Positions 21,085-35,200 of a stretch of 64,000 nt of DNA are shown piece by piece (position 1 is the first letter of the stretch; the number at the start of each line of letters is the position of its first letter). Made by a program: the position numbers and the translations under genes. The notes beneath the pieces were generated by a model. It was not told the DNA's origin. It did not search any database and saw only the letters and a program-made list of their open reading frames with translations. The stretch comes from Paragorgia papillata (Eukaryota; Cnidaria; Anthozoa; Scleralcyonacea; Coralliidae): the NCBI GenBank assembly GCA_035771165.1, contig JAWNZC010000229.1, positions 1,747,501 to 1,811,500 of the forward strand. Reading direction: 5' to 3'.

Positions 21085-24000
21085 GTAAACTGAATGAATG
21101 TAGCCAGGCAAATGGTTGATGGTATATATAATTAAACTTATTGAATGGTTTGACCGATAATATGGCCAACTATTTTACGTATTTGTTGTCATTCAATGGA
21201 ATATTGATAATATATGACTCAGTATTCTCGATTTTGATGGTCATATTTGGTAATTACAAGAGCGTAGTGAGCAATAAGGATTTCCCCCGTTCAATAATGT
21301 TGCGACCAAGTCGTACTGTTGCATTATTTCGTTCATATTAGAAAGAATTAATGACGTCGCTGCCGTACATTAAAGATCTTTTTACTTGCCAGGGAGCCTG
21401 ACGTATCTCTTTCATTACTATATTTGTCTGTCTTACAATTTCTCATTTCTTTTACACTTGTCTCCCATCCCTTGCTTATCTTTCTATACTGTAGCTGATT
21501 TTCATATTTTTTCCTCCACAGTTGATAACACAGATATAGTTTATAATTGTTTATATATATATAAACAGATTAACACTAAACAACTTAGATGTTTGCAATC
21601 GATCCAAGAGTGCTCAATACCACCAGTGGTAGAACGTATGTAAACAAAAAGTTAAAATAAGTTCGTTACTACTCCGAGTTTCACGCCTATAGCGATCTTC
21701 AGGTAACTGTGAGAGTTCTGACTTAGATTTTATTTTTCTTGCAAAGTTCGTCATGGTGCGTGGGAGGCCTAGTGGCATCTCACTTTTTTCTTCACGCCGC
21801 AAGTGTTTGAAATGATGACCTTGTTCTGGTGCATGGCGACATTTTGAAACAAGTTCCAATCTTTTGTTTAAAAGTTTGTTCTTATCAGCTTTCATATGCA
21901 CAGCTTCCCTTCCAAGCATAAGTTGCATCGTTTAGGACCACTTGTATATGGTGCTGCCTGTCTAAGTATTGACCATGCAGTTGATGTTAAATGCGCGTGT
22001 CTGTTTCTTTAGATTCCAGACATATTAGCATAGTTAAGTTTCGTTTAGGTATTTCTCGTTATTAGGATTTGGCGTGGTTTTGGTAGCGCTTTCTAAATGT
22101 ATTCCCCCTCATACAAATGTAATGCATCGTTTTACACTTTTACCGTTGTCAGTCGAAGTTACCTCGGCCTGGTAGATAATGCTGCTTGTTAGACACTTTT
22201 TCTGGAGGGGGCATTCTTTTTTCTTTTGGCAATTGCATTCATTTGCGCAAAGGCCAACAATTAAGACCCTTGGCCTAATTAAAAGAGTCTGCGGCAGAGA
22301 CATATCTGATGACAAAACCAGAAAACTGCTCTCTTGTTCGGCCTCGCCTAGAATACTGCTCCACAGAGTCGGACTGGCTTTAAGCACCGCCGGCTCACCT
22401 TTAAGCACCGCCGACTAATTAAAAATATCCAACGTCGAGCCCCAAAGTTTATACTCAACTATCCCTCCCAGGAGTTAAGCTACAAAGAAATACTCGCGTC
22501 ACTTGATTTGCTACCGCTTGAATTTAGATGCAAACTGTCACACAAACAAAATTAGTTTAGATGTTCTTTCTTTCCGAGAACCACCAGCCTAATTTGGAAT
22601 AGCTTGTCTACTACTATGAAGTGCTGCAGTAGTATTAGTCAGTTTAAGTGTAAGTTAAAGCGTTACTATAACACCATAGTCAACTTTTTTTTAAACTTTT
22701 TTTTAAACTTTTTTCTTATTTAGTTATTTACTTTAATTTATAACTTCTAATTGTAATCCAACAATGTATATTACCGCTCCTTAACTTGTTTGGGGGGAAT
22801 TGTCAATTGGGGTGGATAGTCCTGTTTTTCTCGCCCAGCCACCATTTTGTATACTTGTTGTATTCATGTAACATAATGTTGTAGCAAATAAATGTAAAAC
22901 ATTTACATTTACAAATAAATGTAAATTTTTTGGTTTCATTGGATGGCTTCGTTTTGGACAGGACCCGAAAGTTGTGCTTGCTTCTCATGTTGTCCATGCA
23001 ACTGTAACTGACCTTGATCGTATTGCGGTCAGTGAAGATCTTGTGCATGATACATGATGCGGGGAAATGCTTGTCAACTAGATTTAGGTTTGTCCTAACG
23101 TTTTTGCTGAAGGGCGGGTTAAACCTGATGATGTATTGTTTCTTTTTTGTTGTCTTGGGGCGCTTTCCAATTGACAAGGTTAGACCGGTCAGTCCGGCCA
23201 GAATGGACTTGCTTTTGATTAGGACCAAATTTTCCAGTCAGACCATCCCAGGCCTCAAACGAATCGTGTTCCATTTAACCGGACTGAAATAAAGGCCAGT
23301 TAACCCGGTCTAACCGTGTAAATGGAAAGCCCCCTTGGTTGTGAGGCTGTGGGTGCAGTTGGTTTGTTTTAAAAAACATGATGAAAATACAAATTCTCTC
23401 GAAATTCGTCAACTACCAATTACATTTCTTCCACTAGCCGACTTTGGTGACTCAACAACCAATCACATTTCGTTTCTAAAACACTTTGATGACGTTTCCG
23501 CTGAGCAGGCGAAATAAAGAAGCTGCCGACGAACCGAAACATGTTTTGGCTTTGTATTGCAGAATTAAAAAAAATAAAATAGGTAAAAAAAAAGTCATTA
23601 ATGATCCAACTCCTTATACGCATATTTTGTTACAACTGAGAATACAGCTATGACACACACGCAATGTTTTTGTGGGAGAAGGGTTCGGGGAGAAGTACTC
23701 CGAGTGGTGAAAATTGTGGTCAGCCTCATCCCAACAACTCAACGTTACGGTTTTAGTTGTCCTAAGGGTAATAATCCCCAAGTAGGACTCTAGTCTAATG
23801 TCCTAGGGGTCGTAGTTCCCCATGTTGGACTTTGCCCAAGGGGTAATGATCCCCAAGGGCATATCCTACATATCCAAGGGGTAATAGATCCCCGAATTGG
23901 ACATTTCCTACTTTCGACTAATTCTTATATTTACATCAATTCGTATGACTGAGTCTATGGGGTTGAGGGTGAGTGGGTGACCTTTGGGAGCACTTCATCC

Positions 24001-26132
24001 CCAAGCCAAAACTTTATTAAAATAGTAATGCTATATACAAAATTGATTCATATATTAAGATAATAAAGTGTCAACCGTAAGTCATTTGACGCAGTTCGCA
24101 TGACAGACCCTTAGGAGTAGTGTTTTTGTGAAAACTTTTTGACTAACATTATATACAGTTTTGTTTTTTGTTTTTTTTGTTGTTTTTTTGTTTTTTGTTG
24201 TGTTGTGTTGTGTTGTGTTGTGTTGTGTTGTGTTGTGTTGTGTTGTGTTGTGTTGTGTTGTGTTGTGTTGTGTTTTTTTTTTGTTTTTTTTTTTTTAAAT
24301 AAAGAAGTGTAAAATCGTTGAATGGGTGGGATGGGTGGTAATTTGCTCACTTTACCGAGCTTACACGTAGCTTACTGTGTAAAGCTCTTGATCACAATGG
24401 TTCATATGGTGCGTGTTGAAGTCTTATAAGGACGACTAAGTTAAATTTGATTGGTAGATTTTCCCGCGAAAAAAAGGAAATACCGTTTCCATTGGTAGAC
24501 TATTCATTGCCTTGTGTTCTGCACGTGCGGAGTCATGCTGGTCGGAAAGACTGACCTTTATACCCATCTGGGGTTTATTTGAGTTGTTGACAGCTGAGAA
24601 ATTGACCTTTGTCCGGACCCCTACCGATTTACAAGGCCTTTGCACACCTTTACGTTTTACTTAGACGTTTTTGTCTCATTAACTTAAATTTATATTTGCT
24701 ATAGGCTTATATAAATTGGCTACCATCTCACCGTCTGGATCATGTTTTAAAACATCGTTGGCCGTAGAAAGCTGCTCAGTGGGCATGAAACGATCTAAAA
24801 CTCTGAAAAAGAAAAGTAGCATTTTTATCGGAAATATTTTGGATTTATGTTGAGAGCTTGTGGACATTTTTCTCTATATCGATAGTTTTTCCTAATTTTA
24901 CCTAAGTGAGTTTATCAGGCAAGAATACAAGAGGTATTTATGCACAATTTTATTCCGTTAAGTCGCTTAAAAAAACTTGAACTGATCATGCTGTGTTTTC
25001 ATGAGCACAAGGCAGTGGGGATTTCCCCCCTCCGAATTAAGCATTTAATTGTTGAACTTGTTCTTTGTATTGAAGCTTCAGTTCTCGCAGTTCAAGCCCC
25101 TCACACATTCCTTTTTTTGTTTATTTTTGGTTATAATACGTTGTTTATTTCAAAGTAGTTTCGATTTCCTGTTTGGATACTCTGATCCTGCACGGTTATT
25201 GAGCAATCAACGCTTGTGTATAGTATAAATGTTGTTTTATAGTTAGGGACCGTTCGAATTCATTATTTATGCCCAGGGTTGGTACCGAAAAGAAATGGGT
25301 TGGGTAATCCAGTTTTTGACTAACTCACGGGTTGGGTAAAATAAGATTTGTCTTCAATGATATGGATGAAAGTGACGAGGAAAGTGATGAGCAGTTGAGT
25401 CAAGTGAATGAAGACCCACAAGGTCTGGGCGAAGTGCTGAATCATGTATACTGGCATTTGCAGACTAGTATAAATTTAAGATATCAGGTATACATCACCA
25501 ATATATTTTTTATGTTAACTTTTTTCTTTGTTCTTCTAACTATTATCAAAACGAAAGTTTAAGGTGAATAAAAATAAATTTATCTAATGAATGGTATTGA
25601 CAGTATAAACACAATTCGTGTACTGTAGTATTTGCAGTATGTGTACTTTATTTTAGTATGTATTTTGTTTTGCAAAGATATTTTATAAAAGGTAGGCAAT
25701 TAATATTTAATAGTGGGTTGGGTAAAAAATATCTTAAACTATTTTGAGGTTGGGTAACTAAAAAAATTACCTGCTTCTAGTTTCTCTTCGGTACCAACCC
25801 TGGACATAAATAATGAACAGTCCCTAAAGCAATACCAAATGATTTTCGTGCAGGGTACTCTGATCCAAACACGCGGGATGTTGTGAGACTTCACCGTGTT
25901 TTTTCTATACGTGTTAAACATTTGTTGAGCTTGTTGTTGTTTTTTTGGCTATAATACGTTGTTTATTTCTACCTTTTTTAGTTTTTATATAAAATACGAC
26001 AAAAGTGCTTTCGATTTCCGTGTTTGGATACTCTGATCCTGCACGGTTATTGACCAATCAGAGCTTGCGTAGTATAAATGTTATTTTATAACAGAATATC
26101 CAAACACCAAAGAATTTATTTAGTTAGTTTTT

Positions 26133-26227
<95 letters not shown>

Positions 26228-29200
26228 TTAGCTTTGCCATCAAGATATATACATAAAAATAATAACGCTAACTGGACGATGGCTGGGTATCCGCAACAGC
26301 ATGGCTGTTACTGCGGGCCCAAAAATACAAAACAAAACAAAAAAAATTTAGAAAAAATGACAATATATAAACAGTTCTAATAGCAGCAGCTTATTGGGTC
26401 TTTTAGACTTCGTGAGTTGTTGCACCTTGAACAGATGGTCTTAAATGTACGCGGATCTTCACAGTCATATAAGTTCTCTAACGCAGTAAAATAGTATTTA
26501 AGCAGTAATGACTTAAGGCTGGTCATGCTTAAGTCCAGCTTCTCAGCAAGTGTATTCCAAGTTCTAATTGTTCTTATCCAAAAGAATATTTGGTGAGTCG
26601 TCGTATTGCATCGTGGAACTATGCACTTAGCTGTGCTGGCGTTGCTGGATGATCTAGTGCACCTGGTCAGTTTTCTTAAGCAAAACATATAGGAGGAGCC
26701 GATTAAGCCATGAGTGACTTTGAAATAGTGCACTATGTCCAAGTATTCGTGCCAATAACAGATTGGGAGTGTAGCTAACAGTACAGTATGTAAATGATAG
26801 GTTAAGTATGTACTTCGTTGTGTTAGGTATCGTAACTAATCGTACATGTATCGTAATTAGTCGTATACTGTCGGGACATCCCATGATATCTTAGGAGAGT
26901 ATATAAGTAGGTCGAGCGAGATATCTAGGTGAAGATAAGAGAGAGATGTATGAGTAAAGATATACAAGCTAACAAACTTGGTGTCAGGTGTGGTTTTCGA
27001 CGACCATGATTAAAATGTCGGAAAGCAAACCACCGCCACTCATATTTGGCAACTCCAAAGACAAGTCACAAAGCGTTAAAATCTGGATAATGAAGTTCGA
27101 TGCTTGGTGCATGCTTGGTGCAAAGATCGATCTTCTAGCGATCATTGGAAAGCAGACAAATACGTTAAGGAAATTTCTGCTTTCTACTTCGCTCTGTCGG
27201 ATGAGACATTACAAATGTTTGAAACCATCATCCTTCCGATCGAAGATGACAACAGAAGAGAGAAAGCAACCATGGGTATATACTTCAAGACTCAAAGCCC
27301 ACTTCACAGGACAAGACAATGTTTAAGTGTATACAAAACCCGTCGGAGTCTGTTACAGATTTTGAGACGCGTGTTAGAAGTAACCCTCACCAGGAACTAA
27401 TGCGAGACAGATATGTACAGGGGTGCATAATAAGCACCTCAGAGAAACATTAATATATCATTACAAACCAGATGGCACTACACCATTCAGCTTTGAAGAA
27501 CAACTTACAAGAGCAAAGTGCTGGGAAGCAGCCCACAACACTAACTTGACTATAATACAATCTACAAATACAGAGGAACAAGTCAACTACACAAATCAGC
27601 CCCATTCAGTTAATCCAGTGATAAAATGTCGATGGTGTGGGGGGCCTAGACATCCACGCAAACAACGCCCAGCGAAAAAGCATGGTATATATTGTAGAAA
27701 TTGTTACATGAGAGAAAATCATATGACCGCTGTCTGTAAGTCGGCAAAAGATAAATTTAAAGCTGAGTTTGAAGCAAGGTGGAAAAGCCTAGCAAGCAGT
27801 TTTCCAACAGGGGGGCACATTTTGTTCAAACATCATACCAGAGAACAAGAGAAGAGTCATTATCCTCTGAGGATGAGAATGATCCCCAAGCCCGGGCGTA
27901 GGGCCGAAGGCCCGGAGCCCAGTGAATCTCGACATGCGTGTAGTCCACTTTACACGCGTGGAGAAAAAGCGAGGGAGACGAAATCTGGGAAATAGTTTAT
28001 ATATATATTTAGTATAAATTTACAATTTATAATGTAAATCCTCGAATTTCATTGGCTATTGCAGGAGTTTATAATTAACAATTAGACAACGAGGCCGAGT
28101 TCTCTATGAGGGAATAGTCAACGAGGCGAAGCCTCGTTGACTATCGCTCATAGAAAACGAGGGCGAGTTGTCAAATTGTTTTAGTATAAATTTACCAACA
28201 AAAGTTAAATAAATTCTCGACCACAACATATTCTTTGAGGCTCGTTTAATACATTTTTTGACGGCCAACAACACACGTTCAACAGTCATTTCGGACATCT
28301 CCTTGGCCCGTACAGTAATTGATGGAAAAGAAAAGTTTTCTTGCATAATTTAGCATGGATTTTCATGTACAATATTGAAACAATATATATCCACTCATTT
28401 GTTTTGTAAAAGTGACAAAAAGTTGAAAGAAACATTCAATTTAGCATATAGTTTACATCACGAAATCTTGTCAACAGCAAGCGTAATTTTGAAATGTGTT
28501 TTGTTTGCAGTTATTTCGTTTTAAACGACCACAGATAAACAATTTAACGATCTTACCATTAATAATTTCCATTCTAACCATTTTGTAGCCGTTTTTGTTT
28601 TCTGTAGAACGTATTGCTTCGCCTAAATGTTCAATTTCTTCTTTCATTTGCCCACTCCGTTATAATTTCGCCGCCATTGTTGCTTAACAGAACAACCGCT
28701 GGCTCTAATGATCAGTGGTCGTGCTGCACTACGCATTTTGTCATTGGTCAATTTCGTTAAAAGAAGGACTTTCATTGGTTTATCCCAGAGGTTTATATCA
28801 CCAATTATAAACTCCTGCAATAGCCAATGAAATTCGAGGATTTACATTATAAACTTGTAAATTTATACTAATTGGTGATATAAACCTCTGGGATAAACCA
28901 ATGAAAGTCATTCTTTAAAAAAAATTGACCAATGACAAAATGCGTAGTATACCACGAACAACGATCATTAGAGCCAGCGGTTGTTCTGTTAAGCAACAAT
29001 GGCGGCGAAATTATAACGGAGTGGGCAAATGAAAGAAGAAACTGGACATTTAGGCGAAGCAATAGGTTCTACAAAAAGAAAAACGGCTACAAAATGGTTA
29101 AAATTATTAATTATTAATGGTAAGATCGTTAAATTGTTTATCTGTGGTTGTTTAAAACGAAATAACTGCAAACAAAACACATTTCAAAATTACGCTAGCT

Positions 29201-32200
29201 GTTGACAAGATTTCGTGATGTAAACTATATGCTAAATTGAATGTTTCTTTCAACTTTTTGTCACTTTACAAAACAAATGAGTGGATATATATTGTTTCAA
29301 TATTGTACATGAAAATCCATGCTAAATTATGCAAGAAAACTTTTCTTTTCCATCAATTATTGTACGGGCCAAGGAGATGTCCGAAATGACTGTTGAACGT
29401 TTGTTGTTGGCTGTTAAAAAATGTATTAAACGAGCCTCAAAAAATATGTTATGGTCGAGAATTTATTTAACTTTTGTTGGTAAATTTATACAGTGTATAC
29501 TCGTTTTCTATGAGCGATAGTCAACTCGGCTTCGCCTCGTTGACTATTCGCTCATAGAAAACTCGGGCTCGTTGTCTAATTGTTAAATATATGTTTGGTA
29601 CGGTGTCACGCGGTAAGAATAGTTGGACACTGGTGACTAGCGACGAAGAAAACTATAAACTCTCAAACAAATAGTATTTTGCTTTCGTTTATTTAAACGA
29701 AACGAAATGAAATGGAGCACGAAGAAAAGAAGGATAATTAACCTAAACAATATACAGCTTCACGTTTTCGTGCTTTCCCTTTGCTCGTCCAAACCATAAG
29801 TCAGCTTAACTAAAGCTAACTTAAAACACTACCTTTAAGGCTTATATTACCGTGGTGGACGTGCATGCACTTTTTATTATTAAAATTACTTATGGGCTTT
29901 GTCGGTTTTCTTGGCTGTGTTTCGACTGAAATGTTGTCTTTTTAATTCTTCTTTCTGGAATCCGATTCTACTGAATTGTTTTTATCTCAGACTCTATTAT
30001 AAATGTAATTTTTGAGCTGTTAATTTTTAATACTGCCTTTGCAAAATGTACATGCATAGAGAAGCCATTTAAAGGCTTGTTAAAATTAATCTTTTGAAAC
30101 CTCCTAAAAACAATATATTTTTTACAACCATGCAGAATTTAATAATGAAATCTAAATTTTGCTTTGATATGTTAAACTTTCATTAAATGATTTAAATCAG
30201 TTTTGTCGTCCTATCGACCTACCATAAATTCTATAATTTAATATCCCAAGGATTTAATATAATTTGTTTTTATATCTGTTTGTTTTTGTATTGGCTGTAT
30301 ATCAGGAGTGCTTATTTTAATCAGGGGGTGGGTGGGTGGGGGGTGTTTCAAAAAAGCATGTAAAAGCGGGCGAGGGGTTGTTGCGTTCATGTATTTCTAG
30401 TTATGTACCATGACAACAAATACTTTACCTGGCTTCCTATTTCCATCAATAATTCAAGGACAGTGAAAGTACTTGTACAGACTCGGCAGCTACCTGCAAC
30501 ACACTTCCATCCAAAATGTTCCAGAAAATAGCAAAAATGGACAAGCTGAAACCATCCAAAGCCAGGATCACCCCATACGCCGGAGCTAGTATTAAGCCCA
30601 TAGGAAAAGCAGTCTTCGCTTGTGAGGGAACAACCACATATGAAACACTGGAGTTTGAAGTCATCAACTCTGAAGACATCCCAGATAAACCAGCCCTACT
30701 TAGTGGTAAAGATAGTGAGCGCCTTTGCCTAATACAATTCAATAAGAAGAAAGTATTTGCATCTCAGTCCTCAAATATTAAACCACCGAGGTTGGGGACA
30801 CAGTCACACATTCATGAGATGACAAACTTGCCTGAGAAACAAAGCCCAGGATTAACCAGGTTGTCCCGAATTCCAACACAATTTTGAAGGACTTGGCAAG
30901 ATTGGAAAACCAGTGCATCTCAAACTTGACGCAAAAGTTACACCACGCCACGCAGCCGAGTCCACATAATACCCGTCTCTAAGCAGGGACTGATAAAAGC
31001 CAAGCTGGATGAGATGGTACAGCAGAAGAAGTTAAAAGTAGAGGAGCCAACCGATTGGTGCAGCAATATGACTGTTAAGGAAAAACAGCTGCCCGATGGA
31101 TCTACTAAAATTAGACTGTGCCTAGACCCAAGCCAAACCATCAACAAGGCTATTAATATACCGCACTATGACCAGGGTTCAAAATAAATATTTTGGATTT
31201 AGATATTTTTGTAGGCTGTTTTATATGTGTACATTTTTTGTACCGGCTGTTTTGGTACGTGTTATTTGCCTGCTACGGGAGTCCACAGACATGCCATGAG
31301 AAGCCCGCCCAGGAACGTTTTAAGTTATATAATTAATAATTCCATTTCTAGCAGAAAAATAGCTTTTAAAAGAAAAAAAGTGTTTTATTATTGTACAATG
31401 AACAGCTGTTGTGGCTCAGAAAATAAATAACTACAGGCACACTGTATATTATATAAACAACTGTATAATTTTACAAAATTTAAAAACAGTGAAGAATAAC
31501 AAAATCTGTTTTTACTTCTGACTTACTGTTATATTATAGAAAACCGAAAGTAACAGTGAGACTAAAGTAAACTTTCAAATCTTTAACTTAAAAAACATGT
31601 GATGACTTAGTTACACAGCACGCCATGCACTTGACTAGAAGTGAATGCGTTAACTTATTGTTCAATAAATAACTGACAGTTAACAGTTATGGCTCACGAT
31701 ACTGTTACTACAGATACTGTTACTCAGTGTTACTGTAGTGTACGTGCTTTAGTTTAGTTTGCAATACTGTTACATGTACAGCTTAACAATTGCATATGAT
31801 TTAATGACCTTTTTAATATACCTTATTAATATACATTACATACTGTAATACTAAGTAATCCCAACAAATTATCCATAGGAACGACCTTGTAATCGTAGTT
31901 TAACGAAATCGTTATTTATAATTATCTATAGTACATAAAATTAACGACTTTGCTTTACAGTGTAAATCTGTTAAGAATCACATGAATGATCCAGTCCTGG
32001 AAGTGAATTCATATAAACTCCTACATAACATTATGTTATTAAGTACTTTGTAGTTGCACTGTAGCCAATCAGTCAGCGGCAAGTCAAGTGGCAGTGCTAG
32101 TCAGAATCAGCCTCAGACGAGCTTCTCATACCACAATCGAGGGGATCATCTTCAAAACTATATCCAGTTTCGTTTTGGGAGTCTTCAAGCAGAAGCGGAG

Positions 32201-35200
32201 GAGGTGTGCAAGTGTGAATCTCAGATTCAGACATGACATGATCTTCTTTATCAGATTCACTATCAGTAATAATATCATGGTCAGATTCACTCTCTGCCTC
32301 ACTCTCAGACTCTTCCTCCACACCAACATCAACCTAGGCTCATTGAGCCTTTCAGAAATTCATTCCTCTCCATCTCTCTCGTTCTTTTGGCCCCTTTGCT
32401 TCTTTTCTTGTAGGCTTTTCTCTTTGTCTGGTTGGGTCGTCTTCTTTTTGCATTATTCCAGAGGGTTATTGCCATTTCACTGAATTCTTCATTGAAGATC
32501 TTAAGATTTGGACCTGTCACTTTAATGCGCAATAAATCGGTCAGATTTGATTCATTGAGCCTATTCCGCCAGTCAGTCTTTACCACACGTAAGTATGAAA
32601 TGAAGGATTCGCAGACTGAATTTCCATATGGACAAGTTAAACACAGCTCAATGAGAATAAACAGCTCTTTGGCATCATCCTGTTTCAGATTTTTCAGACG
32701 TGGCCACAGATCCAAAGGATCAATAACAGCAACGTTGAAGAAGGACGTTGCCCAATGTACTAGCATAACATACTGCTCACACAGCTGCTCTTTGTTGCTC
32801 AGACTTAGTGGATGAACGGACCCAAAAGTGTCAAAGACTTTCTTCAGTGCTTCCAGTTGTATCTTGAGACTTTCTGTAGTGGCTTCTTCCATGGGCATCC
32901 ATACATTTGAATTTAAGATCTTTGAAACGGAATGGGCAATTTCGTCGGCTTCTCTGGTTTCTTTACAAGACTCAGTCCCTTCTTCTGAATCATCAACAAT
33001 GCTGCCGTAACGTTTACTGAGGGATTGATAGATTGTTTTCACATTATCTTTTATCAAACCAGCGAGAGTTGCTTTGCTTTGAGGTAGCCTTGTAACTTCT
33101 ACACCCTGGTATTGGCTTGACCCTTCTTCTATCACTGACAGAACATGCTTCACTGTTGGAAGTGAACTTGCTGCAGCAGCTGGATCTTGATCTACTTTTG
33201 CTAGCATTATCTTGTATTTCTTTAGTGTTCTGTCTACAGCTTCCACTTGCTTGATGATGTTGACTTCATTTGTCTTTTGAGTGGTCAGGGAAAACTGCCG
33301 AGCTGGTTCTAGGATATCAACGTAGCCTACATGGCACATTTCAGAAGCACTGAACCTTGTGCAATGCGTCTCTCTTTCCTTCAAGCGTAGCCTTGTCATT
33401 CTTCTTGGTTGTATCAGCAATAACATTCTGAATGTGTGATAGATAGAGTCCTCTTTTGTCAATGAAAGATTTCATCGCACACAATTTGTGGTCTATCCAA
33501 CGGGTTCCAGTTGATTTAGACGGCTTCACTTCCCCATTCTCAAATTCATACACATCTTTCAATATTTCATGTAATGCACGCAGTTCTCTCAAACGTTTGC
33601 CAGAGTTTTGGTAGATGTAGTACAAATCACGCATAGCGGTATCAATCTCTTCCATATCCTTCTTGAGAGCATCTTTAATTGCTAGCTCAAGGCGGTGGGA
33701 CAAACACCAGAAGAACTTTATGTGTTGGCCATATTTCTGTTGCAGTAGACGTATAACATGCACCAGCTCGAACTCCTGAATTTACTGCAGTTCCATCAGA
33801 TTAAAAAAACACAATTTGCTGCAACTTCTCTAGAATGTCACAGTCTCGAAATGCACATGTGATAGCATCTGTAATGCCTTGTGCATCTTGAGATACAACT
33901 GACTTCAAGCTTAGAAAAGCGAGGATTGGTTTAAAATCATCTGGGTCAACAAATATGATGTAAATTACTTCTTTTTCTATAAGGGCAGCATCTGTTGCTC
34001 CATCGGCTAATACAGTGATGAAATTAGCTCTCTTAATTTTGCCCTTTAACTCTTTCTCATAGAGGACTTTTGAAGCATAGTGAATAAATAGTTTGCAGCC
34101 CATATCATTCTCATATGCAGATGACTTAAGAAACTTGACTCCGTGCAGCTTTTCAAGCTCTACCAAATCATTAAAGTCAGAGAATGGGCGTCCCTTGAAA
34201 GCTGTTAAATAGGCAATGTCAAAGAGTTTTTTAACTGCGCTCTTACCTTCTTCGCTTAACTGAGCCATATTGTTGACTGACTGAAGTATGGGGGAGTCTT
34301 GTGATGGTTTTTCATGAACTACACGAGACCTTCTGTTTTCTATCCTTGCTTGTTCTTCTTCCTCTAATCGTAAAGCATGTTTGTGTACCTTACTTTGAGC
34401 ATGTTCGTTAACAGCAGATGATTTCAAATTTCGTGAACCAGTAATAAACGCATTTGATGCAGGTAGCTTTGATTTCCATTTGATACAAATATCGCACGTC
34501 AAAACAGTCCTTGTAGAATTTATTCTTAGAAATTTATTGGTTTCTTTCCAAGATTTAAAAGTTGCCACTTTTAGTGACATTTTGTCTTGAAAGACTTTTA
34601 ACCTAACCAAAAAAGTAAGAACAAGTTTATATAAAAAAGTTTGTAAAAAAACATTCTAAATGTTCACAGCAACAGAACATCAACGCGTGGAATGTTTACT
34701 TCACAAAATTTCCTTGTCCGTCTATTCTTAAATTCTAAGTCGTTTACTTTTAATAAAATACAGTCGTTGGCACCTAAGCGTGTACACCGCCCGTCAAAAC
34801 ATGTTTTATATCAACGTCAAAGTTAAATGTTTACCTTGCAAACGTATTAGGTTTTCATTCGTGAATCAGTGAATGTGCCCTTAGCCAATCACGTCTCGCC
34901 AATCCCACGGTGTTGATTTCAAAACGGTTAACTTTGGCTTAAATTTAGAACATGTTTTGACGGGCGGTGTACAAGCTTAGGTGCCAACGACTGTGGTATG
35001 ATTCCATGCGACTGCGACATTAGTACGCCGTAACACCGGCGTTTTAAACAAATACGAACGAAGTTTAACAGATTAATACCCAGGCAGTACTTTGTGAAAA
35101 TTATCATATCACCCGCGGCCGAGCGTGTATTAAAATCGCTCTGAAAATATAGTACCCTGAAGACTACAGGTACGAATTAATATGCTAGCCAGTATTTAAC

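Larger units (their letters stand above)
28077..29586. mobile_element. 1.5-kb palindromic element with ~720-bp arms
   Basis: Left arm 28077-28807 and right arm 28870-29586 are inverted copies around a 62-bp centre. Outer ends ACAATTAGACAACGAG are followed by a nested small palindrome AGTCAACGAGGCGAAGC. Each arm encodes the same short frame (MQENFSFPS...). Inserted between gag and protease of the Ty3-type element. A related, more decayed copy lies at 38568-39150. Such palindromes are hard to sequence, so assembly should be checked. Confidence 0.85.
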
